A DNA stretch of 64,000 bases from an uncultured Pelagibacteraceae bacterium (GTDB lineage: Bacteria > Pseudomonadota > Alphaproteobacteria > Pelagibacterales > Pelagibacteraceae), in NCBI GenBank assembly GCA_902598825.1, contig CACKDD010000004.1, forward strand, positions 35,242-99,241, written 5' to 3'. Of the stretch, positions 32,355 through 41,957 are shown piece by piece (the first letter of the stretch is position 1; the number at the start of each line of letters is the position of its first letter). The notes under the pieces are model-generated. The model searched no databases and was not told the DNA's origin. It saw only the letters and a program-made list of their open reading frames with translations. The position numbers were made by a program, and so were the translations under genes.

Positions 32355-33235
32355 GCAGCTGTTTTTTTCTTTTTAACAACAGATTGATAACTCTCATTTA
32401 AATCTAATATCAAATCACAAACTTTAAATTTATTTTCAGCTATACATGATACAGGTGTTACTTCTGCAGCAGTTCCTGTTAAAAAACACCCAACAAAGTT
32501 TTTAAGCTCTTCAGGTTTAATTTTTCTTTCATGAACTTTAATATTTTTTGATTTTGCAATTTCAATTACAGTTCTTCTAGTAATACCATCTAAAAATGAA
32601 TCTGGAATTGGTGTATGTAATTCTCCATTTTTGTCCTTAAAAAAAACATTTGCACCAGTTGCTTCTGCAACATTCTCTTCGTGATCTAACATTAGTGAGT
32701 CTGTAAATCCTTGTTTTTCAGCTTCATGTTTAGAGAGTGTGCAAATCATATAAAGACCAGATGCTTTAGTATCCCAAGGAATTGTATTGGGCGCTGGTCT
32801 TCTCCAGCTAGATATATTTAATTTTATTCCTTCAATTTTAAGTTTGGGATCAAAATAAGATCCCCATTCCCAAGTTGCTATAGCTACATGAATTTTAGTT
32901 TGTTGTGCAGAGATAGCCATCATTTCACTTCCTCTCCAAGCTACAGGCCTCACATAGCCATTTTCTACTTTTTGAGTTGCGATTATTTTTTTTGATGCCA
33001 TGTTAATTTCATTTTCACTATACGGAATTTCAAATCCCATTCTCTTTGCAGAGTAAAATAACCTTGAAGTATGTTCTTCTAGTTTAAAAATAGATCCATC
33101 GTATACTCGCTCACCTTCGAAAACACAGCTAGCATAATGTAATCCATGGCTCAAAACATGTACTTTAACATCTGACCAATCAACCAATTCACCATTGTAC
33201 CATATTTTGCCTGATCTTTTATCGTAAGGTATCAT
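32351..33235 (-). CDS. ilvE: Branched-chain amino acid aminotransferase
   Basis: A class IV (D-amino-acid transaminase fold) pyridoxal-phosphate enzyme of 294 residues that carries out the last step of leucine, isoleucine and valine synthesis. Visible are HGLHYASCVFEGERVYDG, YVRPVAWRG, the Schiff-base Lys in WDTKASGLY, EEVAEATGANVF-like EENVAEATGANVF, and the phosphate-binding GTAAEVTPV. It is divergent from the MarR gene across 71 bases, an arrangement I know from other alphaproteobacteria. Confidence 0.92.
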   Translation of the reverse strand: MIPYDKRSGKIWYNGELVDWSDVKVHVLSHGLHYASCVFEGERVYDGSIFKLEEHTSRLFYSAKRMGFEIPYSENEINMASKKIIATQKVENGYVRPVAWRGSEMMAISAQQTKIHVAIATWEWGSYFDPKLKIEGIKLNISSWRRPAPNTIPWDTKASGLYMICTLSKHEAEKQGFTDSLMLDHEENVAEATGANVFFKDKNGELHTPIPDSFLDGITRRTVIEIAKSKNIKVHERKIKPEELKNFVGCFLTGTAAEVTPVSCIAENKFKVCDLILDLNESYQSVVKKKKTAA

Positions 33236-33306
33236 TTTATGAAATTTAAAAATTCTTACTGAAAAATATCTTTGTATCTATAATATGTCAATATAACTTA
33301 CCAATA

Positions 33307-33744
33307 ATGAAACAACTTTTATATCTAAAAGATGATCAATTAAAAGAGCTAATCGAAAAGCTATTTATAAGTTACAGAGAAACTTTCTCAGACTCTAAAA
33401 AAATTCTAAATAAATACAAAATTGGTTTAGCTCACCAAAAAGTAATACATTTGCTGTCTATGTATAAGGGTATTTCTATCTCTGAATTGCTTAAGAGACT
33501 AAAAGTAACCAAACAAAGTCTAAACAGGGTTCTTAAAGATTTAATTAAATTAGAAATTATTTTTTTTGAAAAGGACGATCAAGATACAAGAATAAAGCAT
33601 ATATTTTTAAATGAAAAAGGAGAGAGAGTATTTACTGAAATTTTTGAAGTACAAAAAAAAAGGATACACGGAGCACTTTTAAATTCTAGTTCTGAAGAAG
33701 TGGTTAATTTTGATAAAGTATTAGAAAAAATTATTAATGGATAA
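33307..33744 (+). CDS. MarR family transcriptional regulator
   Basis: A 145-residue winged-helix regulator. The helix-turn-helix lies around 55-85 (ISISELLKRLKVTKQSLNRVLKDLIKL), followed by the wing DDQDTRIKHIFLNEKGE. It overlaps the response-regulator gene by eight bases. A MarR-type gene directly before an OmpR-type response regulator is the arrangement of petP-petR in Rhodobacter capsulatus, so this may be a PetP homologue. Ligand and targets cannot be read from the sequence. Confidence 0.85.
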   Translation: MKQLLYLKDDQLKELIEKLFISYRETFSDSKKILNKYKIGLAHQKVIHLLSMYKGISISELLKRLKVTKQSLNRVLKDLIKLEIIFFEKDDQDTRIKHIFLNEKGERVFTEIFEVQKKRIHGALLNSSSEEVVNFDKVLEKIING

Positions 33745-34414
33745 CTTTATAGCACATATATTAGTTGTTGATGATGATGATGGTATTAGATCCTTAGTTA
33801 AAAAATATTTAAATGAAAACGATTATCTTGTTACAACCGCTAATAGCGCTGAGGATGCAAATGAAAAAGTAAATATTATAAAATTTGATTTAATAATATT
33901 AGATATCATGATGCCAGGAAAAAGTGGACTAGAGTTCATTCAAGAAAATCAAAAAAAAATTAAAACACCTATCATATTATTGACTGCTAAAGGCCAGGCT
34001 AATGAGAGAATAGAAGGTTTAGAAGTTGGTGCAGATGATTATCTTCCAAAACCTTTTGAGCCAAAAGAACTTATTTTAAGAATTCAAAATATTATTACCA
34101 AAACTAAAATAAAAGACCCAAAAAGAGTTATTGAATTTGAAAATATTAAAATTGATTTAAACAAACAATTAATTTTTAAAAAAAATGTTGAATTTAAAAT
34201 TAATAATACAGAAAAAAAAATTTTAGAAAATATGATTAATAACCCTGGTAAAATATTTTCAAGAGATGATATTGGATCATTAATTGATTTAGATAAAGAA
34301 AGATCTATTGATGTAATTATTACAAGATTAAGAAAGAAAATAGAAATTGATCCAAAAAATCCAAAATTTCTGCAAACTATAAGAGGAGCTGGATATGTTT
34401 TATGGATTGAGTAA
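33737..34414 (+). CDS. OmpR/PhoB-type response regulator
   Basis: A 225-residue response regulator. The receiver domain has the acidic cluster VDDDD at 11-15, phosphoacceptor Asp56 in ILDIMMPG, Thr in LLTAK, and Lys105 in LPKPF. A winged-helix DNA-binding domain follows from about 130 (RSIDVIITRLRKKIE, FLQTIRGAGYVL). It is translated with the downstream kinase gene (20-base overlap) and together they form a two-component system. Sequence style fits the OmpR/PetR branch; few such systems are expected in so reduced a genome. Confidence 0.93.
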   Translation: MDNFIAHILVVDDDDGIRSLVKKYLNENDYLVTTANSAEDANEKVNIIKFDLIILDIMMPGKSGLEFIQENQKKIKTPIILLTAKGQANERIEGLEVGADDYLPKPFEPKELILRIQNIITKTKIKDPKRVIEFENIKIDLNKQLIFKKNVEFKINNTEKKILENMINNPGKIFSRDDIGSLIDLDKERSIDVIITRLRKKIEIDPKNPKFLQTIRGAGYVLWIE

Positions 34415-35714
34415 TTTTTTTAAGAACATTCTTCCAAAAAGATTATTTTACCGTGCTTTATTAATAGTTGCTATCCCAGTTATAGTTTTGCAACTAGTTA
34501 TAACCATCGTTTTTTTTGATAGCCTTTGGATTAAGACAAACAAAGGAATGACTAGAGCTCTAATAAATGAAGTAAAAACATTCATAGAAGTTTATAAAGA
34601 TGAAATTTATAACAAAGATGAAATAACAAATCTTTTTTCGATCTATCAAGATCTTAACATAGAATATGTTGATAATGAAAAATTTGATTATGAATATGAT
34701 GAAAGATGGTTTAGCCCAATAGATCGAACCTTGAGAAGAGAACTTAAATCAAGATTTCAATCAGAAAAATTTTGGTTTGATACAACAGGATACAAAGAAT
34801 TAATAGATTTAAGAATTAAATATAAATCTGGATACTTTAAATTTTTAATTCCTAAAGATAGAGTCACAAGTTCATCTGCTAGAATTTTCGCATTATGGAT
34901 TACTGTCCCAGCAATTATAATGATTTTTATTTCTTTAATCTTTTTAAAAAACCAAACAAGACCTATCACAAATCTTGCTAAAGCAGCTGCAAAATTTGGT
35001 AGAGGTGAAGAAGTAGAAGAATTCAAACCATCAGGTGCATCGGAAATACGACTGGCAGGTTATGAATTTGATAGAATGAGAAAAAGAATAAAAAGACACC
35101 TTAATCAACGCTCCGAGATGTTATCTGGAATTAGCCATGATTTAAGAACACCTTTAACAAGAATGAAACTACAAATTGCCTTTATCAAAGATAAACAATT
35201 AGCAGTAAAAATGTCTGAAGATATCAACGAAATGGAAAAAATGTTAAATGAGTATCTACAGTTCACAAGTTCATCTAATATTGAGAAAAATGATCAGTTC
35301 AATCTAAGTGAATTAATTAATGAAATTGTAGAAAAATATAATAATGAAAATATCTCAACAGATATAATGCCTCGACTTTATATTAACGGAAGAAAGAATT
35401 TAATAAGAAGGTGCATCAATAATTTATTAGATAATGCAATCAAGTATGCTGATAAAGTTCAGGTCGAAATCAACAAAAGTAATAATAATTTATTTATCAA
35501 AATTGAAGATGATGGTCCTGGAATACCAGAAAGTGAATTTGAGAATGTCTTTAAGCCTTTTTACAAAATCGATAAAGGTAGAGCAGATACAAAAGCAAGT
35601 GTAGGATTGGGACTATCTATAGCCTCAGATATAGTTAAATCACATGGAGGAAATATTAAATTAGATAAATCCTCGATGAATGGCTTATCAGTTAAGATTT
35701 TCTTACCTTTTTAG
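34395..35714 (+). CDS. Sensor histidine kinase (EnvZ-like)
   Basis: A 439-residue inner-membrane kinase. Two membrane helices (about 21-43 and 165-184) flank a periplasmic sensor region of roughly 120 residues. A HAMP linker (RPITNLAKAAAKFGRGE) leads to the dimerisation domain with His248 in GISHDLRTPLTR, and to the ATPase domain (NLLDNAIKYA, DDGPGIPESE, GLGLSIASDI). Architecture is that of EnvZ. The periplasmic region has no motif that names the stimulus. The end overlaps the convergent UbiK-like gene by 23 bases. Confidence 0.92.
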   Translation: MFYGLSNFFKNILPKRLFYRALLIVAIPVIVLQLVITIVFFDSLWIKTNKGMTRALINEVKTFIEVYKDEIYNKDEITNLFSIYQDLNIEYVDNEKFDYEYDERWFSPIDRTLRRELKSRFQSEKFWFDTTGYKELIDLRIKYKSGYFKFLIPKDRVTSSSARIFALWITVPAIIMIFISLIFLKNQTRPITNLAKAAAKFGRGEEVEEFKPSGASEIRLAGYEFDRMRKRIKRHLNQRSEMLSGISHDLRTPLTRMKLQIAFIKDKQLAVKMSEDINEMEKMLNEYLQFTSSSNIEKNDQFNLSELINEIVEKYNNENISTDIMPRLYINGRKNLIRRCINNLLDNAIKYADKVQVEINKSNNNLFIKIEDDGPGIPESEFENVFKPFYKIDKGRADTKASVGLGLSIASDIVKSHGGNIKLDKSSMNGLSVKIFLPF

Positions 35715-35943
35715 ACTTATTTTTTTTTGAATCTTTAAATTGAATGGTTTTTTTTTCTAAATTTTCTACTCTTTTCTTCAAAATTTCAAATTCATCTTTA
35801 CTTGTAAGTCTCATTCTAAAAACAATTTCATCTCTCTTTGATTTTAAAATATTCATTAATTCATTTGCCAGATCTTTAGATGATACTAAACCCTGTTCAA
35901 ATAATTTAGCCAATTTATCAATAACAAATTTTGAATTTTTCAT
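35692..35943 (-). CDS. BMFP / UbiK-like accessory factor
   Basis: An 83-residue, all-helical protein with a C-terminal coiled coil (DEFEILKKRVENLEKK) and a basic tail, the pattern of the YqiC/BMFP family. Escherichia coli UbiK (YqiC) assists ubiquinone synthesis under aerobic conditions; Brucella BMFP has membrane-fusing activity in vitro. Its position divergent from lgt matches other alphaproteobacteria. Confidence 0.8.
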   Translation of the reverse strand: MKNSKFVIDKLAKLFEQGLVSSKDLANELMNILKSKRDEIVFRMRLTSKDEFEILKKRVENLEKKTIQFKDSKKNKSKKVRKS

Positions 35944-35994
35944 ATATATTTATATTAACCTATTATATTAATAGCTTACAATTATAATTCAAAA

Positions 35995-36777
35995 ATGTTC
36001 ATTAATAATTTTGACCCAGTTGCAGTCCAAATTTTTTCCATCGATATCAAATGGTATTCTTTAGCTTATATTATTGGAATATTACTTGGTTGGATTTTAA
36101 GTAAAAAAATTTTTATTTCTGATCAGAATATTAAAGAAAAATTTGATGATTTTGTTACATATATAATATTAGGTATAATTATTGGTGGTCGTTTAGGGTA
36201 TGTATTTTTTTATAATTTTAGTTATTACTCGGATAACTTATTAGACATTATTAAAATTTGGCAAGGTGGAATGTCATTTCATGGAGGTCTCATAGGAGTT
36301 ATATTTGCAAGTTTTTTATTTGCCAAAAAAAATAATCAAAACATTTTCAGTTATTTAGATATAGTTTCTATTGTAGCACCGATTGGCATTTTTTTTGGAA
36401 GAATTGCAAATTTTATTAACTCTGAATTATACGGGATAGAAACAAATCTTCCGTGGGCTGTAAAATTTATCCAGATAGATGATTTATACCGACATCCATC
36501 TCAATTGTATGAGGCATTATTTGAAGGATTAATTTTATTAGTTATTTTATTATATTTCAAAAAAAAAGGTTTTATGAAAATCCCAGGCTTCATCTCAGGT
36601 TTATTTCTAATTTTTTACTCAATATTTAGATTTACAGTTGAATTTTTTAGAGTTCCAGATGAACAGTTGGGATACTTATTTTTTAATTTAACGATGGGAC
36701 AGTTAATAAGTATTGTATTCTTATTAATTGGTACTTATTTAGTTATAAACAAATATGCAACTAAAAAAGAAAAATAG
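35995..36777 (+). CDS. lgt: Prolipoprotein diacylglyceryl transferase
   Basis: The inner-membrane enzyme that attaches diacylglycerol from phosphatidylglycerol to the lipobox cysteine of prolipoproteins. The 260-residue protein has seven or so hydrophobic helices, GGRLGYVFFYN, the Lgt signature GRIANFINSELYG, and HPSQLYEA. Its substrate lipid is made through pgsA, encoded about 4 kb upstream. It overlaps the following methyltransferase gene by 23 bases. Confidence 0.95.
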   Translation: MFINNFDPVAVQIFSIDIKWYSLAYIIGILLGWILSKKIFISDQNIKEKFDDFVTYIILGIIIGGRLGYVFFYNFSYYSDNLLDIIKIWQGGMSFHGGLIGVIFASFLFAKKNNQNIFSYLDIVSIVAPIGIFFGRIANFINSELYGIETNLPWAVKFIQIDDLYRHPSQLYEALFEGLILLVILLYFKKKGFMKIPGFISGLFLIFYSIFRFTVEFFRVPDEQLGYLFFNLTMGQLISIVFLLIGTYLVINKYATKKEK

Positions 36778-37801
36778 TCTTTCTTTAGATAAATTTATAA
36801 ATTTTTCTCTTTACGATAAGAAATTTGGTTATTATATGAAAAAAAATCCTTTTGGACAGGAAAGTGATTTTATAACTGCACCCAATATTTCAAGACTATT
36901 TTCTGAAATGATTGCAATATGGATTATAGGTTTTTGGCAAAGTTTAGGGTCTCCAAAAAAGTTCAATTTAGTTGAGCTCGGAGCAGGTAATGGAGAAATG
37001 ATGAAAATAATTATTGAAAGTTTTCAAAATTTTCCATTTTTTTTGGAATCTTGTAATTTTATGATTCATGAAATAAGTCCTACTTTAATCAACATTCAAA
37101 AAAAAAAACTAATTAAAAGTAAGATTAAATGGATTCAAAATATAAACAAAATCAATAAGGACCCAAGTATATTTATTGCAAATGAATTCTTTGATGCAAT
37201 AGCAATCAAACAATTTAATAAAAAAAAAGGTTTATGGTTCGAAAAATTTGTAAATTTAGAAAATTCAAAAAGACCATTTTTTTTTGAAAAAAGAGCAGAT
37301 ATAAAAAAAATCGAAAAAGAGATTAAATTCAAAATATCACAAAATCAAAATTTTATCGAATATTCAAAGCTTGGGTTAAATTACTTAAAAGATATCTCCA
37401 ATATTATAAAAAAAAATACTGGTGGTTTATTGCTTATTGATTACGGATATACAGATAAAAAAATGAAAAATACATTACAAGCAGTGTCTAATCACAAATT
37501 TGCCAATATTTTAAGTAATATAGGAAATGTAGATATCACTCATAATATAAATTTTAAAATTTTCGAAAAGTTTGTAAAACAAATGAATGGTTTGAAAACT
37601 AACTTAACATCACAAAAAGGCTTTCTGACAAAACTAGGAATAAAAGAAAGAGCAGAGATCATATCTAAAAACAAAAATTTTTCTACAAAATCAGATATAT
37701 ACTATCGACTTGAAAGACTTATTAATAAAAAACAAATGGGTCATTTATTTAGAGTAATGCTTATTAAAAACGAGAATAATAAATTTAAATTAGGTTTCTA
37801 A
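36755..37801 (+). CDS. NDUFAF7-like SAM-dependent methyltransferase (DUF185)
   Basis: A 348-residue member of the MidA/NDUFAF7 family. It has GYYMKKNPFGQESDFITAPNIS at the start of the domain, the SAM-binding ELGAGNGEMM, NEFFDAIA, and a late LLIDYGYTD. In mitochondria NDUFAF7 dimethylates an arginine of complex I subunit NDUFS2 during assembly; a similar role for respiratory complex I is plausible in alphaproteobacteria but inferred. It lies in the conserved lgt - NDUFAF7 - pgeF order. Confidence 0.87.
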   Translation: MQLKKKNSLSLDKFINFSLYDKKFGYYMKKNPFGQESDFITAPNISRLFSEMIAIWIIGFWQSLGSPKKFNLVELGAGNGEMMKIIIESFQNFPFFLESCNFMIHEISPTLINIQKKKLIKSKIKWIQNINKINKDPSIFIANEFFDAIAIKQFNKKKGLWFEKFVNLENSKRPFFFEKRADIKKIEKEIKFKISQNQNFIEYSKLGLNYLKDISNIIKKNTGGLLLIDYGYTDKKMKNTLQAVSNHKFANILSNIGNVDITHNINFKIFEKFVKQMNGLKTNLTSQKGFLTKLGIKERAEIISKNKNFSTKSDIYYRLERLINKKQMGHLFRVMLIKNENNKFKLGF

Positions 37802-37802
37802 A

Positions 37803-38564
37803 TTGATTAAATCTAAAAGATTGTTGAAACAAAAAAAAATTAGTCATGGTTTTTTTAATAAAAACGGAGGTAAATCAAAAGGTATTTATAAAAGTTTAAA
37901 TTGTGGACTTGGCTCAAATGATAAAAGAAATAACGTCAAAAAAAATTTAAAGATAGTTCAAAAAAAGATTAGTAAAAATTCTAGAGATATTTTTTTACTT
38001 CATCAAATTCACAGTAATAAAATTGTTTTCATAAGGAATTTCTCAAAACTAAAGAAGAAAAAAATTGAAGCTGATGCAATTATAACTAATCAAGCAAAAT
38101 TACCTATAGGTGTTTTGACTGCAGACTGTGTTCCTATATTGCTTCATGATAGTAAAAAAAATTTTATCGCGGCAGTTCATGCTGGTTGGAAAGGTGCTTT
38201 TAAAGGTATTATAAACAAAGTAATAAGTTTTATGATAATGAAAGGAAGCGAAGCGAGGTCTATCACTGCCGCAATAGGCCCTTGTATTAAAAAAAAGAGC
38301 TACAATGTAAAAGAAGACTTTAAGAAAAGATTTATTAAAAAGGATAAAAAAAACATAAAATTTTTTATGACTAAAAGAAAAAATATTTATTTTGATTTAC
38401 CTAATTTTGTTAAATCTCAACTAAAATCAAATAAAATTACAAATATCGATATGATAAATATGGATACTTTTGATAAAAAAAATAATTTTTTCAGCGCAAG
38501 AAGATCTTTAAAATTAAAACATGTTGATTATGGTAGAAATATTTCAATAATTATGATTAATTAA
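37803..38564 (+). CDS. pgeF: Peptidoglycan editing factor PgeF (multicopper polyphenol oxidase domain)
   Basis: A 253-residue member of the YfiH/LACC1 family. Known landmarks are [15 protein letters not shown] at the N-terminus, the His in LHQIHS, the Cys in TADCVPIL, and His in [10 protein letters not shown], which together form the metal/nucleophile site. Escherichia coli PgeF removes muropeptide precursors wrongly carrying L-serine; other family members act on purine nucleosides. No ATG is near the start; the TTG at 37803, one base after the previous stop, gives the normal N-terminus. Confidence 0.88.
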   Translation: MIKSKRLLKQKKISHGFFNKNGGKSKGIYKSLNCGLGSNDKRNNVKKNLKIVQKKISKNSRDIFLLHQIHSNKIVFIRNFSKLKKKKIEADAIITNQAKLPIGVLTADCVPILLHDSKKNFIAAVHAGWKGAFKGIINKVISFMIMKGSEARSITAAIGPCIKKKSYNVKEDFKKRFIKKDKKNIKFFMTKRKNIYFDLPNFVKSQLKSNKITNIDMINMDTFDKKNNFFSARRSLKLKHVDYGRNISIIMIN

Positions 38565-38572
38565 ACTTTTCA

Positions 38573-39505
38573 ATGAAATTATTAACTGGAAATAGCAATA
38601 AAGTTCTCAGCAAAAATATTGCAAAATATTTGAAAACAAAACTTGTAAACTCAAGCATAAGAAAGTTTTCTGATGGGGAAATTTACGTTGAAATAAATGA
38701 AAATATTAGAGGCAATAGTATTTTTATTGTTCAATCAAGTTCTTCTCCAGCCAATGATAATTTAATGGAATTGTTGCTTTGTATAGATGCTCTTAAAAGA
38801 TCCTCTGCAAAAAATATAACAGCAGTAATTCCATATTTTGGATATGCTAGACAAGATAGAAAAGTTGTACCAAGAACATCTATTTCAGCAAAACTTGTTT
38901 CAAATTTAATTACTAAAGCTGGCGCTGATAGAGTGGTGACTGTTGATTTGCATGCAGGACAAATTCAAGGATTTTTTGATATTCCTGTGGATAACCTTTT
39001 TGCAACACCGATATTTGCAAGACATGCAAGAAAAAAAATTAAAAGTAAAAAAATTGTTTGTATTGCACCCGATGTGGGTGGGACAGAACGAGCTAGAGCG
39101 CTAGGAAAACTTCTTAACGTAGGCTTGGCTATTGTTGACAAGAGAAGACCAAAGCCTGGGCAGTCACAGGTGATGAATGTTATTGGAGACGTGAAAGGTC
39201 AAACTTGCATCATTGTAGATGACATAATTGACTCAGGTGGAACTATTGTGAATGCAGCAAAAGCATTAAAGGCAAAGGGTGCTAAAGAAGTTTTTGTTTA
39301 TATCACTCATGGTGTTCTAAGTGGTGATGCTGTAAAAAAAATAAAAAACTCAGTAATTAAAAATTTAGTTATTACCGATACAATTGATAACTCAGAAAAA
39401 ATTAAAAATGTTAAAAACATAGAAGTTTTACCAATTTCAGGGCTAATAGGTGAAGCTATTAAAAGAATATCTAATTCAACATCAGTATCTGATTTATTCA
39501 AATAA
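38573..39505 (+). CDS. prs: Ribose-phosphate pyrophosphokinase
   Basis: Makes phosphoribosyl pyrophosphate from ribose 5-phosphate and ATP for purine, pyrimidine, histidine and NAD synthesis. The 310-residue protein has [22 protein letters not shown], the metal-binding [18 protein letters not shown] and the PRPP loop [12 protein letters not shown]. Length is normal for class I PRPP synthetase. Confidence 0.96.
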   Translation: MKLLTGNSNKVLSKNIAKYLKTKLVNSSIRKFSDGEIYVEINENIRGNSIFIVQSSSSPANDNLMELLLCIDALKRSSAKNITAVIPYFGYARQDRKVVPRTSISAKLVSNLITKAGADRVVTVDLHAGQIQGFFDIPVDNLFATPIFARHARKKIKSKKIVCIAPDVGGTERARALGKLLNVGLAIVDKRRPKPGQSQVMNVIGDVKGQTCIIVDDIIDSGGTIVNAAKALKAKGAKEVFVYITHGVLSGDAVKKIKNSVIKNLVITDTIDNSEKIKNVKNIEVLPISGLIGEAIKRISNSTSVSDLFK

Positions 39506-39548
39506 TTACCTTGATTATTTATAAACATGGGTTAAAAAACTCTGTTTT

Positions 39549-40289
39549 ATGAATTCACTAGAAGCAAACATAAGAACTAACCAAACTAAAGGGCAACTAA
39601 ATGCCATAAGAGATAATGGCAACGTTCCAGCAATTATTTATGGTGGAAAAGATGAAAATCAAAAAATCTATATTTCAAAAAAATTACTTAAAACTTTAAT
39701 AGAAAAAGAAAATTTTTTATCTAGTATTATTACTCTTAATATTGATGGTAAGCCCCAAAATGTTTTGCCTAGAGAAGTAAAGTATCATATTTTAAGTGAC
39801 GAACCTACCCATGTAGATTTTTTAAGAGTTTTACCAGGAGTAAAAATTAAAATTGAAGTACCTGTTAATTTTATTAATCACGAGAAATCACCAGGATTGA
39901 AAAGAGGTGGTGTTTTAAACATTGTTAGAAGGAAGGTGGAATTAAAATGCCCGAGTGAAAAAATTCCTGGAAGTTTAACTTTAGATCTTGATGGTATTGA
40001 TATTGGTGAAAGTTTTAAAATTTCGTCAGTTAAATTGGACTCTGAAGTAACGCCGACTATACAAGGACGAGACTTTGTGATAGCAACTTTAGCCGCTCCA
40101 ACTGTTATGAAAGAGCCAGAGAAACCTGCAGAGGCTGAAGCAGCTGAAGGAGAAGAAGGTGCCGAAGGAACAGATGTAGCAGCTGCAGCAGATGGTGATA
40201 AACCAGCAGCAGACGCAGCTAAAGGTGATAAAAAAGAGGGTGAAGAAAAAAAACCCGCTGAAAAGAAACCTGCAGAAGAAAAAAAATAA
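39549..40289 (+). CDS. rplY: 50S ribosomal protein L25 (TL5/CTC type) with long charged tail
   Basis: A 5S rRNA-binding ribosomal protein of the long CTC type. Residues 1 to about 95 are the L25 domain (GNVPAIIYGG, VDFLRV) and about 96-190 the TL5 C-terminal beta domain. The last 55 or so residues are a low-complexity tail of Ala, Glu, Lys, Pro and Asp, ending in repeated KKPAEEKK-like units. The tail is more GC-rich than the rest of the window because of GCA/GCT codons. It lies directly before pth, the usual order. Confidence 0.94.
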   Translation: MNSLEANIRTNQTKGQLNAIRDNGNVPAIIYGGKDENQKIYISKKLLKTLIEKENFLSSIITLNIDGKPQNVLPREVKYHILSDEPTHVDFLRVLPGVKIKIEVPVNFINHEKSPGLKRGGVLNIVRRKVELKCPSEKIPGSLTLDLDGIDIGESFKISSVKLDSEVTPTIQGRDFVIATLAAPTVMKEPEKPAEAEAAEGEEGAEGTDVAAAADGDKPAADAAKGDKKEGEEKKPAEKKPAEEKK

Positions 40290-40323
40290 TCAATCAAAAT
40301 TGAAACTTTAATTCCATTTATTT

Positions 40324-40884
40324 ATGCTTTTATTCGTAGGATTAGGTAATCCAACACCTGACAGTGAAAACAATCGACACAACGTTGGATTCAAAATTAT
40401 AGACACTATCAACAAAAAATTTAGTCTCTCAAAACAAAAACCTAAGTTCAAAGGACTTTTAACAACTGGAAATATTGGAGACAAAAAGGTTTATGCAATA
40501 AAGCCATTAACATTTATGAATAATTCTGGAGTTTGTATAAGAGAGTTAATTGAGTATTTTAAAATAGATGCTGAAGACGTTATAGTATTTCATGATGATC
40601 TTGATTTAGAATTTGGTAAAATTAAAGCTAAATTTGGTGGATCAAGTGCAGGCCATAATGGAATTGCTTCTATTGATAAATTCATAGGTAAAGATTACTC
40701 AAGGGTTAGAATTGGAATTGGAAAACCAAAAAATGGTATAGAAATTGCAGATTATGTTTTACAAAATTTTGATGAGGATGAGTCAATTGGTATTGAAAAA
40801 ATATCTAAAGATATAACAGAGTCTATTTCTATTCTTGTTGAAAAAAAATTAGATTTATTTTCAAGTGCTGTAAATAACAAATAA
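40324..40884 (+). CDS. pth: Peptidyl-tRNA hydrolase
   Basis: Releases tRNA from peptidyl-tRNAs dropped by stalled ribosomes. The 186-residue protein has the N-terminal FVGLGNP, catalytic His in ENNRHNVGF, KPLTFMNNSG, and HDDLDLEFGKIK followed by GGSSAGHNGIASI. Its stop codon overlaps the ychF start (TAATG). Order rplY-pth-ychF is widely conserved. Confidence 0.96.
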   Translation: MLLFVGLGNPTPDSENNRHNVGFKIIDTINKKFSLSKQKPKFKGLLTTGNIGDKKVYAIKPLTFMNNSGVCIRELIEYFKIDAEDVIVFHDDLDLEFGKIKAKFGGSSAGHNGIASIDKFIGKDYSRVRIGIGKPKNGIEIADYVLQNFDEDESIGIEKISKDITESISILVEKKLDLFSSAVNNK

Positions 40885-41957
40885 TGAGTTTTAAGTGTGG
40901 AATAGTAGGTTTGCCCAACGTAGGTAAGTCTACTTTATTTAACGCATTAACAAATTCAAGCAAGGCTCAGGCAGCAAATTTTCCATTTTGTACAATTGAT
41001 CCAAATATTGGTATGGTTCCCGTTCCTGACCAAAGATTAAAAAAATTAGCAGAAATTTCTAAGTCAAAAAAGATTATAAATACTACAATTTCATTCGTTG
41101 ATATTGCTGGATTAGTTAAAGGTGCCTCTAAAGGTGAAGGATTAGGAAATAAGTTTTTATCTCATATAAGAGAGGTTGATGCTATTATTCACATGGTCAG
41201 ATGTTTTGATTCGAGTGATGTTCAAAATGTTAATGCAACAGTAGATCCTGTTAGAGACCTTGAAATTATCGAGACTGAGATGATGTTGGCAGATTTAGAA
41301 TCTATTCAAAAAAGACTAGAGAAAAACAATAAAAAAAATGTAGAGGAAGAGCAATTAAAAATTCTTAATGCTGCTTTGGATTGTATTAATAAAGATCAAG
41401 ATATTTCAATTTTAAATTCTCAATTTGAGAAAAAGCAACTAAGTCAAAGTGGTCTATTATCTTTAAAATCTAAAATATTTGTATGTAACGTAGATGAAAA
41501 AAGTGTTCAAAATGGAAACAATTATACAGAGGCATTTATTAATAAATTTGGTAATGAAAGTACTCTAATTGTTTCTGCAGATATAGAAAATCAAATAAAT
41601 GAATTGGATATTAGTGAAAAGAAAAATTATATGGAAATGATTGGTTTAAAAGAAACTGGATTAAATCAATTAATACAAAGAGGTTACAAAATACTTGAAT
41701 TAGATACCTACTTTACCTCTGGTCCTGAAGAAACTAGAGCATGGACAATTCCTAAAAACTGTACAGCTCCAAAAGCAGCATCTGAGATTCATACTGATTT
41801 TGAAAAAGGATTTATCCGAGCAGAAACAGTTTCTTATAAAGACTTTGTTGCAAACAGTGGGTGGGTTAATTCAAAAAATAATGGTAAAATGAGATTAGAA
41901 GGAAAAGATTATATTGTAAAAGATGGTGATGTACTAAACTTCCGTTTCAACACGTGA
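40884..41957 (+). CDS. ychF: Redox-regulated ATPase/GTPase YchF (OLA1 family)
   Basis: An Obg-related P-loop protein that prefers ATP. The 357-residue protein has G1 GLPNVGKSTLFNAL, G3 DIAGLVKGASKGEGLGNKFL, a coiled-coil insert (about 130-200) and a C-terminal TGS domain (LDTYFTSGPEETRAWTI). The G4 motif NVDE replaces the GTP-specific NKxD, as usual in YchF. It overlaps the convergent cytochrome c1 gene by 24 bases. Confidence 0.96.
   Translation: MSFKCGIVGLPNVGKSTLFNALTNSSKAQAANFPFCTIDPNIGMVPVPDQRLKKLAEISKSKKIINTTISFVDIAGLVKGASKGEGLGNKFLSHIREVDAIIHMVRCFDSSDVQNVNATVDPVRDLEIIETEMMLADLESIQKRLEKNNKKNVEEEQLKILNAALDCINKDQDISILNSQFEKKQLSQSGLLSLKSKIFVCNVDEKSVQNGNNYTEAFINKFGNESTLIVSADIENQINELDISEKKNYMEMIGLKETGLNQLIQRGYKILELDTYFTSGPEETRAWTIPKNCTAPKAASEIHTDFEKGFIRAETVSYKDFVANSGWVNSKNNGKMRLEGKDYIVKDGDVLNFRFNT

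Noticed and set aside
35744-35971. Plus-strand frame of 75 codons with hydrophobic stretches
   Set aside because: It is antisense to the UbiK-like gene, which has the recognisable coiled-coil family pattern.
39878-40297. Minus-strand frame of 139 codons
   Set aside because: It is antisense to rplY and rich in Ser/Ala only because it mirrors the low-complexity tail.
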